From positions 1 to 32,127 of the forward strand of contig JAGMAI010000095.1 in NCBI GenBank assembly GCA_023130895.1: a stretch of 32,127 bases of DNA, written 5' to 3'. Below the pieces are notes generated by a model. It searched no databases. It was not told where the DNA came from and saw only the letters and a list, made by a program, of their open reading frames with translations. The DNA is from Thermoplasmata archaeon (GTDB taxonomy: Archaea > Thermoplasmatota > Thermoplasmata > RBG-16-68-12 > JAGMCJ01). Below, piece after piece: positions 15,486 to 23,470 of the stretch. Both the position numbers and the translations under genes were made by a program. Every line of letters starts with the position of its first letter. Within the stretch, counting starts at the first letter, position 1.

Positions 15486-18362
15486 TTATTCGATGAAGAT
15501 TGCAGGGCGCCAAGGCCTTGCCCCCGTGGCCCGTGATCCGGGATCGTGTCGTTCCGGGTCATCAGCGGTGAATATCGAGACCTCGCACTTGAACTCCCTT
15601 TCCAGGAAGCCCTTCGACTCCTCCAAGTAGTTCTTCTCATCGATGCATTGAGAGAACATTGTGACGTCGGATGGCTTCATCTTGGTGACCTGGTCCACAA
15701 GCTTGGGCGCCCACTTGGAGGCCTGCTTCGAACTCGCCCTTACGAGGTCGTCCTTCATGGCCTCTTTCATCAGGACTCCGACTTCGAGTTTGCCTTCCTT
15801 CCTCAGCCCGACCGCCGTCTCAAACATGTTTGCCATCCATTCCGGATGAGTGTAGAACACAAGCCGTGCGGGGGTCATGCCCGTCGCCCTGGAGATCTGC
15901 CTCACATCATCCAGCGTGTTCCGGAAGAACTTCTCGGACGCCTCCAGTTCCACCTTGATGCTGTCTTCATCAGTCTCAGGGAGTCCGGCGAGCGATACGA
16001 AACCCTCCTTTCCGATTCCTTCCCATATCTCTTCGCACACATGTGGAACGAAGGGGGCAAGAAGCATCGTCTGCAGCTCAACGAAGTCCGCCAGAAGCTC
16101 CGAGTTGGGGATGTCGTTGCACCTCCTGAGATACCAGTTCCAGTCACCCTGAAGGTCAAAGTATGCGTGTTTCAACGCAGTCCTCAGGTTGAGGAGTTCC
16201 ATGGCCTCGTTGTATCTCCCCACAGCCCTGTTCATTACCGATCTGAACCATCTATCAATCGGTTGCACGTCACCTCGAGTCTCATGGTCACTGAGCGCGA
16301 ACCTCATCCACTGCCGGAGCTTCCTTCCGATGGAATCGGCGAAGTCCACATCGAAGGAGGGGTCATCAAGACCTTCGCCTCCCTGCGCGAGCGTGATTCG
16401 TGTCACATCGGCGCCCCAGGCCTTTATCGCGTGCCTTATGTACGTCACGATTCCGTGGGACTTCGACATCCTCTGTCCTTCCAGCTTCACGAACCCGTTC
16501 ACTCCGAAGGCTCTTGGCCAGCTCTCCTGCGGGAAGATCGCGACATGGTTGAATATACAGAACACGAGGTGGTTCTGAACCAGGTCCTTGCCCGAGTTCC
16601 TGAGATCGAACGGATACCAGTAGAGGAACTCATTCCTCATCGCATCCAGTGTTTCCACATCTATCCCCGTCTTCTCCGCAACCGACTTTGCGTCCCCGCT
16701 TTCGAACAGGACGTAGTCAAAGAAGTCGTCATCGACCTTGTCAGCGCTCCCCTCAGGGAGCAGGTGGCAGAACGTGTAGTATGACATGTAGATCGTGGAG
16801 TCGGAAAGCGACTCGATCACCCAGCTCTCGTCCCAGGGAAGGGACGTGCCAAGTCCGTGATGGTGTGCGCACGCCCACTCTCGCAACCAGTCCACGACGT
16901 ACTCGAATTGCCTTCTCGAGATTTCCGGGAGCAGCCTCATCTTCTCCAGGGCTTCGTAGGTGAGCTTCTTCCACTCTGGATCCCCGTAGTCCAGAAACCA
17001 CTGATCGCGAACGAGCTTGACGACGGCTGGCGTCAGGCAGCGGCAAATGACCTCCCCGCTGGGCTCGTACAAGATGTCGGCCTCACCCGCCTCGATCATC
17101 TTCCGCTTGATTACGTCCTTTGCCTCCTCGACTTTCATTCCAGAGATGTCCCCGCAATCCTCGTTCATGACCCCTGTGTAGTAGCCCGTCCTGTAGATCT
17201 CGTCCTTCGCCTTCTCGAGCTTGTCCCTCTCCATCTGGTTCTCTATCCCCATGCGGTCCACGATCTCCACCGCTGGAAGTGGCCCCCATCCTTCGGACGT
17301 GATGATCGCGATCGGCGCTATGTTCTTGATCTCGTCAGGGTCTAGATCGAACTCGGCCAGGGTCTCCTCATCCTCCTGCAGGTCCTTGAGCGCTATCCAG
17401 TCGTCGGGGGCGTCCGAGGGCACGCTCGTCACAATCCCCGTGCCCTTCGCCTGGTCTATGAACTTCGATGGAAGGACCGGTATCTCCGATCCGATCACGG
17501 GTGCTCTGACCGTCTTCCCCACGAAGTCCCTGCCGCTCACAGAACCCACGACCTCGACGTCCTTCTTCTGCTCCGCAAGCTTTCTCGCGGCTTCCTCGCT
17601 GACCACCCATATCTCGGACCCGACGCGCACCTCCTTGTACTCGATGTCAGGATTCACCCAGAGGTTCGTCTGTCCGTAGACAGTCTCGGGCCTCAGCGTC
17701 GCGGCCAAGAGGAACTTCCCATCGGTCGGGAACTTTAGAAGAACGAACTCAGCGGGCGTCTCGCCCTCTCCCTCGAGTCTGTCATGGTCGCCCACCGGGG
17801 CCTCGTCCTTTGGACACCAGATGACCGGATGTTCTCCGAGGCGCACGAAACCATTGTCCTTCAGCTTTCTGAACTGCCATTTGACGAAACTGTCGTAGAA
17901 GGGATTCAGGCGAGTGGTGATGAACGACCTTCTCCAATCGACGGACGCCCCAAGGCTCTTCAGGTCAATCATTGCCTGCGGCGGGAAGTGCTGCGTCCAG
18001 TGGACGGGGTCACTGAACCTTATGATCTCGTCCTGCGGGATACCCATGTCTCTCATGATCCCGAACTGCATCTCCTCTCCTTCGGAGATCCTGTTGGCCG
18101 CCGCGACAATCGGCAGACCCGTGCAGTGGAATGCTTGCGGCATGAGCACGTTGTACCCTCTCATCCGCATGTGCCTAGCCAGGATCTCCGCGTGCAGAAA
18201 GGTGACCCCGAACCCCAGATGGAGGTATCCGTTCATGTAGGGGTATGGAACATTCAGGAAGAACTTCGGCTGCCCTTCGCGGGCATCGGCCTCAAAAGCT
18301 CCGGACTCCTCCCACTTCTTCTGCCACTTTGACTCCATGGCCAACTGTTCGTCGATTTTCAT
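15486..18362 (-). CDS. leuS: Leucyl-tRNA synthetase
   Basis: This 958-residue class Ia synthetase charges tRNA-Leu in the cytoplasm. The HIGH-type motif is in YPYMNGYLHLGFG near the N-terminus and the KMSKS-type motif is RMSKSHG about two thirds along. Between them lies the CP1 editing domain (TLRPETVYGQTNLWV), and the anticodon-binding region follows the KMSKS motif. The length fits the archaeal/eukaryotic form of LeuRS. I chose ATG 18362 because GGTGAG lies 7 nt upstream; an in-frame GTG at 18374 is an alternative. It is transcribed in the same direction as tRNA-Lys directly downstream. Confidence 0.96.
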   Translation of the reverse strand: MKIDEQLAMESKWQKKWEESGAFEADAREGQPKFFLNVPYPYMNGYLHLGFGVTFLHAEILARHMRMRGYNVLMPQAFHCTGLPIVAAANRISEGEEMQFGIMRDMGIPQDEIIRFSDPVHWTQHFPPQAMIDLKSLGASVDWRRSFITTRLNPFYDSFVKWQFRKLKDNGFVRLGEHPVIWCPKDEAPVGDHDRLEGEGETPAEFVLLKFPTDGKFLLAATLRPETVYGQTNLWVNPDIEYKEVRVGSEIWVVSEEAARKLAEQKKDVEVVGSVSGRDFVGKTVRAPVIGSEIPVLPSKFIDQAKGTGIVTSVPSDAPDDWIALKDLQEDEETLAEFDLDPDEIKNIAPIAIITSEGWGPLPAVEIVDRMGIENQMERDKLEKAKDEIYRTGYYTGVMNEDCGDISGMKVEEAKDVIKRKMIEAGEADILYEPSGEVICRCLTPAVVKLVRDQWFLDYGDPEWKKLTYEALEKMRLLPEISRRQFEYVVDWLREWACAHHHGLGTSLPWDESWVIESLSDSTIYMSYYTFCHLLPEGSADKVDDDFFDYVLFESGDAKSVAEKTGIDVETLDAMRNEFLYWYPFDLRNSGKDLVQNHLVFCIFNHVAIFPQESWPRAFGVNGFVKLEGQRMSKSHGIVTYIRHAIKAWGADVTRITLAQGGEGLDDPSFDVDFADSIGRKLRQWMRFALSDHETRGDVQPIDRWFRSVMNRAVGRYNEAMELLNLRTALKHAYFDLQGDWNWYLRRCNDIPNSELLADFVELQTMLLAPFVPHVCEEIWEGIGKEGFVSLAGLPETDEDSIKVELEASEKFFRNTLDDVRQISRATGMTPARLVFYTHPEWMANMFETAVGLRKEGKLEVGVLMKEAMKDDLVRASSKQASKWAPKLVDQVTKMKPSDVTMFSQCIDEKNYLEESKGFLEREFKCEVSIFTADDPERHDPGSRATGARPWRPAIFIE

Positions 18363-18392
18363 GTCGGTTCTCACCCACTAATCCTAGGGCGG

Positions 18393-18410
18393 AAAAAAGG
18401 CTTTCGCCTT
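18393..18410 (-). promoter_or_regulatory. Hairpin with U-tract in the leuS leader region
   Basis: On the minus strand AAGGC-GAAA-GCCTT forms a GNRA-capped hairpin followed directly by more T residues, about 30 nt upstream of the leuS ATG. It has the shape of an attenuator, but it could equally be the end of an upstream transcript or chance. Confidence 0.25.
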
Positions 18411-18436
18411 GTCCTACGGGATAAGACATCTCGCGA

Positions 18437-18448
18437 TATTATTAAATA
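18437..18448 (+). promoter_or_regulatory. TATA box of the RHH-regulator gene
   Basis: TATTATTAAATA is a strong archaeal TATA box. It predicts a start near 18468, giving a leader of about 70 nt that contains the palindrome at 18495-18512. An inverted repeat ACCGT-N9-ACGGT (18448-18466) spans the region between the TATA box and the predicted start. Confidence 0.6.
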
Positions 18449-18494
18449 CCGTCCTGCAGATACGGTCTCCGACACGTCCTTATGTTCTCGGACT

Positions 18495-18512
18495 GTATGA
18501 CCCAAGTCATAC
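18495..18512. promoter_or_regulatory. Perfect palindrome, candidate operator
   Basis: GTATGACCCAAGTCATAC has two perfect 7-bp arms around CCAA. It lies 25 nt upstream of the ATG of a ribbon-helix-helix protein and just downstream of the predicted transcript start. RHH proteins bind such short inverted repeats as dimers, so autoregulation is the natural guess. Confidence 0.5.
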
Positions 18513-18537
18513 ATCCTCGAGAGCGGGCGGTGGCTCT

Positions 18538-18921
18538 ATGAAGGAAATCAACGAGCGCGTGACTCTCAGACTGGAGAAAGACAACCTGGATAGGATGGAT
18601 TCTTTCTTGCAGAAGAGCAAGGAATTCTCGAATCGATCCCAGTTCCTGAGGGTTGCTGTAGAGGCCTTCATTGACCACACGGAGAAGACCCAGGAAGAGA
18701 TATCGGTGAAGATACCAGCGAAATACCTCGGATACATCGATGCAATGATCAGGGACGGCTATTTCCTTTCTCGGGAATATGCGGTCCTCAAATGCGTCGA
18801 GGAATTCCTCTCCCCAGAGAACGTGATGAGGCTCAGCAAACACAATGAGACGATGGGAGTAGCCTCTGGGAAGGAGGCCTCTGTTGACTTCGGCGACAAA
18901 AGAGAACTTCTCGAACGATAG
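18538..18921 (+). CDS. Double ribbon-helix-helix (CopG-like) transcription regulator
   Basis: This 127-residue protein has two ribbon-helix-helix units. The first, ERVTLRLEKDNLDRMDSFLQ followed by NRSQFLRVAVEAFI, has the classic beta strand, turn and two helices. The second, ISVKIPAKYLGYIDAMI followed by SREYAVLKCVEEFL, repeats the pattern. ATG 18538 is chosen because the frame upstream of it has no protein character and the strand begins just after it. The next gene is an FtsZ-like protein; in haloarchaea the RHH regulator CdrS is encoded next to ftsZ2, so a cell-division or cytoskeletal regulator is possible. Confidence 0.85.
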   Translation: MKEINERVTLRLEKDNLDRMDSFLQKSKEFSNRSQFLRVAVEAFIDHTEKTQEEISVKIPAKYLGYIDAMIRDGYFLSREYAVLKCVEEFLSPENVMRLSKHNETMGVASGKEASVDFGDKRELLER

Positions 18922-19072
18922 ACAAAGGACGTGCCAGGCGCGGAAGTCTGTGCGACTCTAACGCTAGCCAAAAGATGGGAACGGCGAGGGCCGTAAAGCA
19001 CTGCTCACTGAAGGGATGGGATGCAAACCTTCGGGACACAGATTTCCGTGCAAACACCTTTGGAGGCAACCA

Positions 19073-19876
19073 ATGAGCGCAGAAGCGGAACAGGAAATCG
19101 TGGACCACGTCATGGGAATACTCTCAACAGACCTACCAGAGCCCCGAATCGTCATCGTGGGGTGCGGCGGTGCGGGATGCAACATCGCCGGCCAGGTTCG
19201 GGAACGGTCCGGGCAAGGATTAGAGACAGTCGCCATAAACTCCGATGAGGAGAGTCTCGGCAGCGTCGTATCCGACGTCAAGATCCGCTTAGGGAAGGGT
19301 CCGGAGCATTCCAGAGGTGCGAAGGGCGTTCCCGAAGTGGGAAAGGGCCTCGCTCGTGCCGCCAAGGATAGCATCTCTTCTGCGATCAGAGCGGACATTG
19401 CATTCGTCATTGTCGGGTTGGGCGGAGGCATAGGAACTGGCTGCGCTCCCGAAGTCTCCGGAATCATCCGCGAGTCCGGCGCGGTGGTCATCTCGATCCC
19501 TGTGATGCCTTTCTCCGTGGAGGGCCGAAACTCCGCCGCCGAGAAGGGATTGCGGGAGCTGCGCGCTGCCTCCGACTCCACGATCGTGCTGGAGAATGAC
19601 TCGCTTCTCAAGTTCGGAGCTGACGTACCGCTAACCGGGGCGTTCGCCGTTCTGAACGGTGTGATTGCCGGCTTGATCGATTGCGTTGTTGAGAGGATAT
19701 CGAGGACCTTCCTGACAGTGCTCGAAGACGAGGTCATGGCGATGGCAAGGAACATCCAGGTGGCCGTTGACGTTCAGGAATCGGGAGAGGGACGACTATC
19801 CCCTCTCCCTCCGCTCGAGGCCCAGGGGGAAATCCAGTCATATCCGGAAGAGTTCAACACCTTCGACACCGACTAG
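19073..19876 (+). CDS. FtsZ/tubulin-like GTPase-domain protein lacking the C-terminal domain
   Basis: This 267-residue protein carries the tubulin/FtsZ nucleotide-binding fold: GCGGAGCN (30-37), an NSD loop (56-58), the tubulin signature as GGGIGTG (117-123, with Ile where most have Thr), and MPFSVEGRNSAAEKGLREL followed by ENDSLL. It stops about 60 residues after that point, so the second domain and its T7 loop, which supplies the catalytic Asp residues to the neighbouring subunit in FtsZ, are missing. It may bind GTP without forming normal GTPase-active filaments. GGAGG lies 6 nt before ATG 19073. It is encoded 151 nt after a double RHH regulator. Confidence 0.83.
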   Translation: MSAEAEQEIVDHVMGILSTDLPEPRIVIVGCGGAGCNIAGQVRERSGQGLETVAINSDEESLGSVVSDVKIRLGKGPEHSRGAKGVPEVGKGLARAAKDSISSAIRADIAFVIVGLGGGIGTGCAPEVSGIIRESGAVVISIPVMPFSVEGRNSAAEKGLRELRAASDSTIVLENDSLLKFGADVPLTGAFAVLNGVIAGLIDCVVERISRTFLTVLEDEVMAMARNIQVAVDVQESGEGRLSPLPPLEAQGEIQSYPEEFNTFDTD

Positions 19877-19924
19877 AGAGCGACACAGTTTTATCTCTCC
19901 AGCCCATGCCAGCTTGGTGATGAC

Positions 19925-20344
19925 CTGACAGTAGTTACCGGTTCAGTTGAGCTCAGTACCGAGGGCGAGGTAGACATTATTGATGTGACGGACGATGTCA
20001 GGCGAGTCGTTTCCGACTGCGGGATGAACAGCGGGATAGCCTGCGTCTTCACGAGGAGTTCTACGAGCACCGTCACGACGATCGAGTATGAGCCAGGCCT
20101 TCTGAGGGATATACCCGATGCCCTGGAGAGGCTCTTCCCGAAGAACATGGAATACGGACACGAGCAGATGTGGCATGATGGCAACGGGCACAGCCACGTT
20201 CGGGCTGCGTTCTTGAAACCCAGCCTGACAGTGCCTTTCGTGGATGGAGACTTGCTCCTGGGGACATGGCAGCAGATAGTGTTCGTGGAGCTCGACAACA
20301 AGCGGAGGAACCGGAAGCTCATCATACAGATGGTCGGGGAGTAG
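19925..20344 (+). CDS. YjbQ/UPF0047 family protein
   Basis: The protein matches the YjbQ family, some members of which have weak thiamine-phosphate synthase activity: STSTVTTIEYEPGLLRDIPD, then HDGNGHSHVRAAFL, VPFVDGDLLLGTWQQIVFVE and a basic C-terminus. Recognisable family sequence (VVTGSVELSTEG, then VDIIDVTDDV) continues upstream of the only standard start, GTG 19985, back to about CTG 19925, after GGTGAT. So either initiation is non-AUG or a single base is missing near ATG 19920, which would read ATG-NAC-CTG in frame. A TATA-like TTTTATC lies at 19889-19895. Confidence 0.8.
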   Translation: MTVVTGSVELSTEGEVDIIDVTDDVRRVVSDCGMNSGIACVFTRSSTSTVTTIEYEPGLLRDIPDALERLFPKNMEYGHEQMWHDGNGHSHVRAAFLKPSLTVPFVDGDLLLGTWQQIVFVELDNKRRNRKLIIQMVGE

Positions 20345-20354
20345 CCTGAGAAGC

Positions 20355-20374
20355 GCCCGCCAAATCGGGCTTTT
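20355..20374 (+). terminator. Intrinsic-type terminator after the YjbQ gene
   Basis: GCCCG-CCAAAT-CGGGC forms a 5-bp hairpin followed by TTTT, ten bases after the YjbQ stop. The T-run also forms part of the TATA-like TTTTATAC (20371-20378) of the next gene. Confidence 0.5.
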
Positions 20375-20388
20375 ATACACGATTGGAC

Positions 20389-21756
20389 ATGCTCTTCGCA
20401 GTGCCCACATCTACTTCTGTTGGGAGAAGGCAGAGGAAAGTCAACCTCTATGTTCTGTCAACGCTCGCCTTCCTCATCAGCCTCGGGTTCGGGCTGATCG
20501 CGCCGTTTCTGCCCTTCTATGCCGAGTTCCTCGGCGCCGATGCCATCGCCATCGGAATCCTCCTGTCCTCTTTCATGGTAACTCGCGCTCTCCTGGCCAC
20601 TCCGTTCGGCAATCTCTCGGACAGGATTGGAAGGAAGCGGATAATCGGCGTGGGGGCCGTGATGTATGCCTTTCTCGCCTTCTTCTTCACTCTTCCAGGG
20701 GACTGGGTCGGTCTGATTTTCGTCCGCGCCTTTCAGGGTGTTGCGTCCGCAATGGTCTGGCCGGTAGGCGAAGCTCTGCTTGTGGACTCCGTGCCGGGGA
20801 GGCAACGGGGACGGGCGATGGGTGTGTACATTTTCGCGTCCAATGCGGGCTGGGTTCTTGGCCCCCTCATCGGCGGACTGCTCCTTTTCATGGGGCAGAA
20901 CGTCCTCGGCCTGGATACGCTCTCTAGCTATCGGTTTCCCTTCTACGTCCTCGCGATTCTGTCTCTCATCGCGGCGGGCCTCTTCTTCGCCACGGTTGAG
21001 GATGTAATCAAGCCAGATAAGCGCAAGAAGGAGGACAGGAGTTCAAGGACGAAGCGCAAGACCGTCCTGGACTCGAGGACATCCTCCGAGCTCAGGATTC
21101 TCTACCTCAATGCGCTGGTCAATGGTTTCAGCATGGGCATACTGAGTTTCATCACGATTCTCTTCATGAAGGACATCATCAATATCGAAGAGTATCTGAT
21201 TGGCATAATAATCGGCCTCACTGGTGCGATCGGGATGATTGCGAACATCCCTGCCGGAAGGCAGGCGGACAGGGTTGGACGAAAACCCGTTCTTCTTCTG
21301 GGCGGATATCTGGCCAGGTTCTCAATGTTGATCCTTCCATTCGTGGGGCTTCTGCCATTACGGGCGTTAGGAAGGGCAAACTCACTCGCGGACCCCTATC
21401 TCTACGGTCTTGTGGCCATCAGTGGAGTGTTGGCGTTCCGTTTCTTCGCATTCCAGATCAGCCAGCCTGCACTGAGAGCCTTGCAGGCGGACATAATCCC
21501 TGCCGCCGTCCGAGGGAGATTGATAGGTATGATGCAGACGATGTTCAACGTGGGGGCGATAATCGGCGCCCCGATAGGCGGGGCCGTCTATATGGCCTTT
21601 GGAGGACAGTTCTTCGGGATCCCTCCTTTCGTCATACCAGGGGAGGGAGTCCCATTCATCATCTCAGCAATCCTCGGGTTCATCACTCTGACGTTGATCC
21701 TGCTCTACGTCAGGGAACCAATAAAGGCCAGAAAGGAGAGAATCAGTGAGAAATAA
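20389..21756 (+). CDS. Major facilitator superfamily transporter
   Basis: This 455-residue membrane protein has about twelve hydrophobic helices in two six-helix halves joined by a basic loop (about KPDKRKKEDRSSRTKRKT). Each half carries the MFS loop 2-3 motif: GNLSDRIGRKRIIG in the first and GRQADRVGRKPVLLLGG in the second. The substrate cannot be predicted; the drug/sugar exporter-like layout is typical of broad families. ATG 20389 is the usual choice, but the TATA box at 20371-20378 predicts transcription from about 20400, which coincides with the in-frame GTG 20401, so a leaderless start there is plausible. Confidence 0.9.
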   Translation: MLFAVPTSTSVGRRQRKVNLYVLSTLAFLISLGFGLIAPFLPFYAEFLGADAIAIGILLSSFMVTRALLATPFGNLSDRIGRKRIIGVGAVMYAFLAFFFTLPGDWVGLIFVRAFQGVASAMVWPVGEALLVDSVPGRQRGRAMGVYIFASNAGWVLGPLIGGLLLFMGQNVLGLDTLSSYRFPFYVLAILSLIAAGLFFATVEDVIKPDKRKKEDRSSRTKRKTVLDSRTSSELRILYLNALVNGFSMGILSFITILFMKDIINIEEYLIGIIIGLTGAIGMIANIPAGRQADRVGRKPVLLLGGYLARFSMLILPFVGLLPLRALGRANSLADPYLYGLVAISGVLAFRFFAFQISQPALRALQADIIPAAVRGRLIGMMQTMFNVGAIIGAPIGGAVYMAFGGQFFGIPPFVIPGEGVPFIISAILGFITLTLILLYVREPIKARKERISEK

Positions 21757-21790
21757 TTTAAGGGAGGCAGTCATATTTGCGGGGGAGACA

Positions 21791-22657
21791 ATGGCCTCCA
21801 GAGATATTCAGAACGAACGGTCCGATAACAAGTTCATCCTCACTCGTGTCGGCGTCACGGACGTCAAGAAGCCCGTGAGAGTGAGGAGACCAGATAGAGC
21901 GACGACACTCACCGTCGACCTTGATGTTTTCGTTGACCTGCCCTCCTCAATGAAGGGCAGCCATATGTCCAGGAACCTGGAGGCGATCGGCGAGATCGTT
22001 GACAGCTCCGTCAGGCAGCCGGTCGCCGGCCTGGAGGACCTCTCACTGATGATATGCAGGAAACTCCTTGAGCGGCATGAGTACGCTTCCTACTCTGAGG
22101 CAAGGGCCAGCGCGTACTACTTCTTGGAGAAGGAGACCCCGCTGGGGACGAAGAGCCTTGAGAGGTTCAAGCTCGTTGCCAGGGCCGAGGCCCGCAGCGG
22201 TGAGCAGCCGGGAACCAAGAAGTCAATCGGAGTCGAGGTCGTTGGCATGACCACGTGCCCCTGTGCCATGGAGACCATCAGCGGCAGCACCAGCGGGTTA
22301 AAGGTGGAGCAAGCCATCACTCACAATCAGAGAAACAAGACATTCGTGATGATGGATGTTCCTGAGGGTATGACCGTTGAGGCAGATGACCTTGTGCACA
22401 TAGTGGAGAGATCGATGAGCAGCCCGACGTATGAGATACTGAAAAGGGAGGACGAGGCGGAGCTCGTCAGGCGGGCGCACTCGAACCCGAGATTCGTCGA
22501 GGACGTCGTGAGGGGGGTCCTAGCGCACATTCTGGAGGAATTCAAGGACTTGCCCGACTGGGTTCAGGTCCAGGTCAAAAGCGAGAGCGAGGAATCGATC
22601 CACAAGCACAACGCATTCGCCGAGAGAGTGACAACTCTCGGAGAACTTCGGGGATAG
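21791..22657 (+). CDS. mptA: GTP cyclohydrolase IV (MptA/FolE2 family)
   Basis: This 288-residue enzyme converts GTP to a cyclic dihydroneopterin phosphate, the first step of archaeal pterin synthesis (methanopterin/folate-type cofactors); the family can also feed archaeosine synthesis. Family motifs are DLPSSMKGSHMSRNLE, GMTTCPCAME with the metal-binding cysteine, SSPTYEILKREDE and NPRFVEDVVR. ATG 21791 follows GGGGGAG and a TATA-like AAATAATTTAAG at about 21749-21760, overlapping the end of the transporter gene. Confidence 0.93.
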   Translation: MASRDIQNERSDNKFILTRVGVTDVKKPVRVRRPDRATTLTVDLDVFVDLPSSMKGSHMSRNLEAIGEIVDSSVRQPVAGLEDLSLMICRKLLERHEYASYSEARASAYYFLEKETPLGTKSLERFKLVARAEARSGEQPGTKKSIGVEVVGMTTCPCAMETISGSTSGLKVEQAITHNQRNKTFVMMDVPEGMTVEADDLVHIVERSMSSPTYEILKREDEAELVRRAHSNPRFVEDVVRGVLAHILEEFKDLPDWVQVQVKSESEESIHKHNAFAERVTTLGELRG

Positions 22658-22668
22658 CTCCCGCAAAG

Positions 22669-22677
22669 CTTTATTTC
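22669..22677 (+). promoter_or_regulatory. TATA box of the small zinc-finger gene
   Basis: GCTTTATTT is centred 25 nt before the TTG at 22698, the spacing expected for a leaderless archaeal transcript. Confidence 0.5.
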
Positions 22678-22697
22678 GTCAATCCCATTCACCCACG

Positions 22698-22877
22698 TTG
22701 AGTCTGATATCCATTTGTCATATCTGCGGTGCTCCCGCGACACAAACGTGCTCATACTGCGGAAAGCCCGTGTGCAGAGATGACTTCGATTTCCGCATGA
22801 CCGTGTGCAAGGCATGCGTCTCCAAGAGGCAGGAGCCCGAAAAACCGGAGAGAACGAGGACACGTCTATTTCAGTAG
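22698..22877 (+). CDS. Small zinc-finger protein, leaderless TTG start
   Basis: This 59-residue protein has four CxxC-type half sites: CHIC (7-10), CSYC (18-21), then C26 and CKAC (37-40), followed by a charged tail. This is a compact two-zinc treble-clef pattern similar to HIT/B-box-like archaeal fingers. The start is a TTG placed exactly 25 nt downstream of a TATA box, with no Shine-Dalgarno sequence. Its last 12 bp overlap the end of the convergent TPR gene. It probably mediates a protein or nucleic-acid contact; the partner is unknown. Confidence 0.7.
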   Translation: MSLISICHICGAPATQTCSYCGKPVCRDDFDFRMTVCKACVSKRQEPEKPERTRTRLFQ

Positions 22878-23357
22878 TCGGAGCGCATCGTCACGCTCTA
22901 TGCCCAATGCCCTCAACAGGTACTCCAGCGACTTCGAGGCTATCATGTCCTTCGTCTTCTCATCGAGAAACCTCTCCATTATTATGGGTGCCTTTGAATA
23001 GTATTGAATGGCGAATTCAGAAAGGTAATATGGAGCGCTGTCAGGGTCGAGTTCGCTGGCCTTGACGTAGAACTGCTCTGCCTCGTTGAACCTCCCGGCG
23101 TCCATGCAGAAAGAAGCGTAGGCCTCGATGTACTGGGGGTTCTCAGGTTCTAGATCTATCGCCTTCTTGTAGAGATCGGCAATCTTCTCGGGTTTGACCT
23201 TCGGATTCCCGATGCTCGCCTCCGCCTTGCCGAAGAATGCCCTCGCGTTCTCTGGACTCATCTTCGCTGCCTTGTTGAAATGCTTGAGCGCCTTATCGTA
23301 TTCGCACATCCCCAACAGCCTCTCGCCGTCAGCGATTTCTTCCTCAACTTCCTTCAT
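22866..23357 (-). CDS. TPR-repeat protein
   Basis: This 163-residue protein contains at least three tetratricopeptide repeats: ERLLGMCEYDKALKHFNKAA with its preceding helix, a repeat ending KKAIDLEPENPQYIEAYASF, and AGRFNEAEQFYVKASELDPD. The C-terminal 45 residues form a further helical segment. ATG 23357 follows AGAGG at 7 nt, and a TATA-like ACTTTTATCTC lies 35-45 nt upstream on the minus strand. The partner is unknown. Confidence 0.82.
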   Translation of the reverse strand: MKEVEEEIADGERLLGMCEYDKALKHFNKAAKMSPENARAFFGKAEASIGNPKVKPEKIADLYKKAIDLEPENPQYIEAYASFCMDAGRFNEAEQFYVKASELDPDSAPYYLSEFAIQYYSKAPIIMERFLDEKTKDMIASKSLEYLLRALGIERDDALRLLK

Positions 23358-23424
23358 GAACAGTCCTCTCAAGTGTCGTATTGACAACACCGAGATAAAA
23401 GTTTGGTCAGGAGTCGCAGGCCAG

Positions 23425-23442
23425 ATTATCATGGATGATAAT
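23425..23442. promoter_or_regulatory. Perfect 18-bp palindrome, candidate operator
   Basis: ATTATCATGGATGATAAT has 8-bp arms around GG. It lies between the divergent TPR gene and the small ORF starting at 23471, and its right arm overlaps the likely TATA element of that ORF (GATAATTT), an arrangement suited to repression. Confidence 0.45.
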
Positions 23443-23470
23443 TTCGACGAAAGTGGCTTAACAACTCAGA

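Noticed and set aside
15546-16784. Long plus-strand ORF of 412 codons
   Set aside because: It lies wholly antisense to leuS, whose motifs are unmistakable; the translated product has no domain features.
18964-19755. Minus-strand ORF of 263 codons
   Set aside because: Antisense to the FtsZ-like gene, which has clear GTP-binding motifs and a good ribosome binding site.
22621-22640. Inverted repeat CGAGAG/CTCTCG as a terminator
   Set aside because: It lies inside the mptA coding region before the stop codon and has no T-tract.
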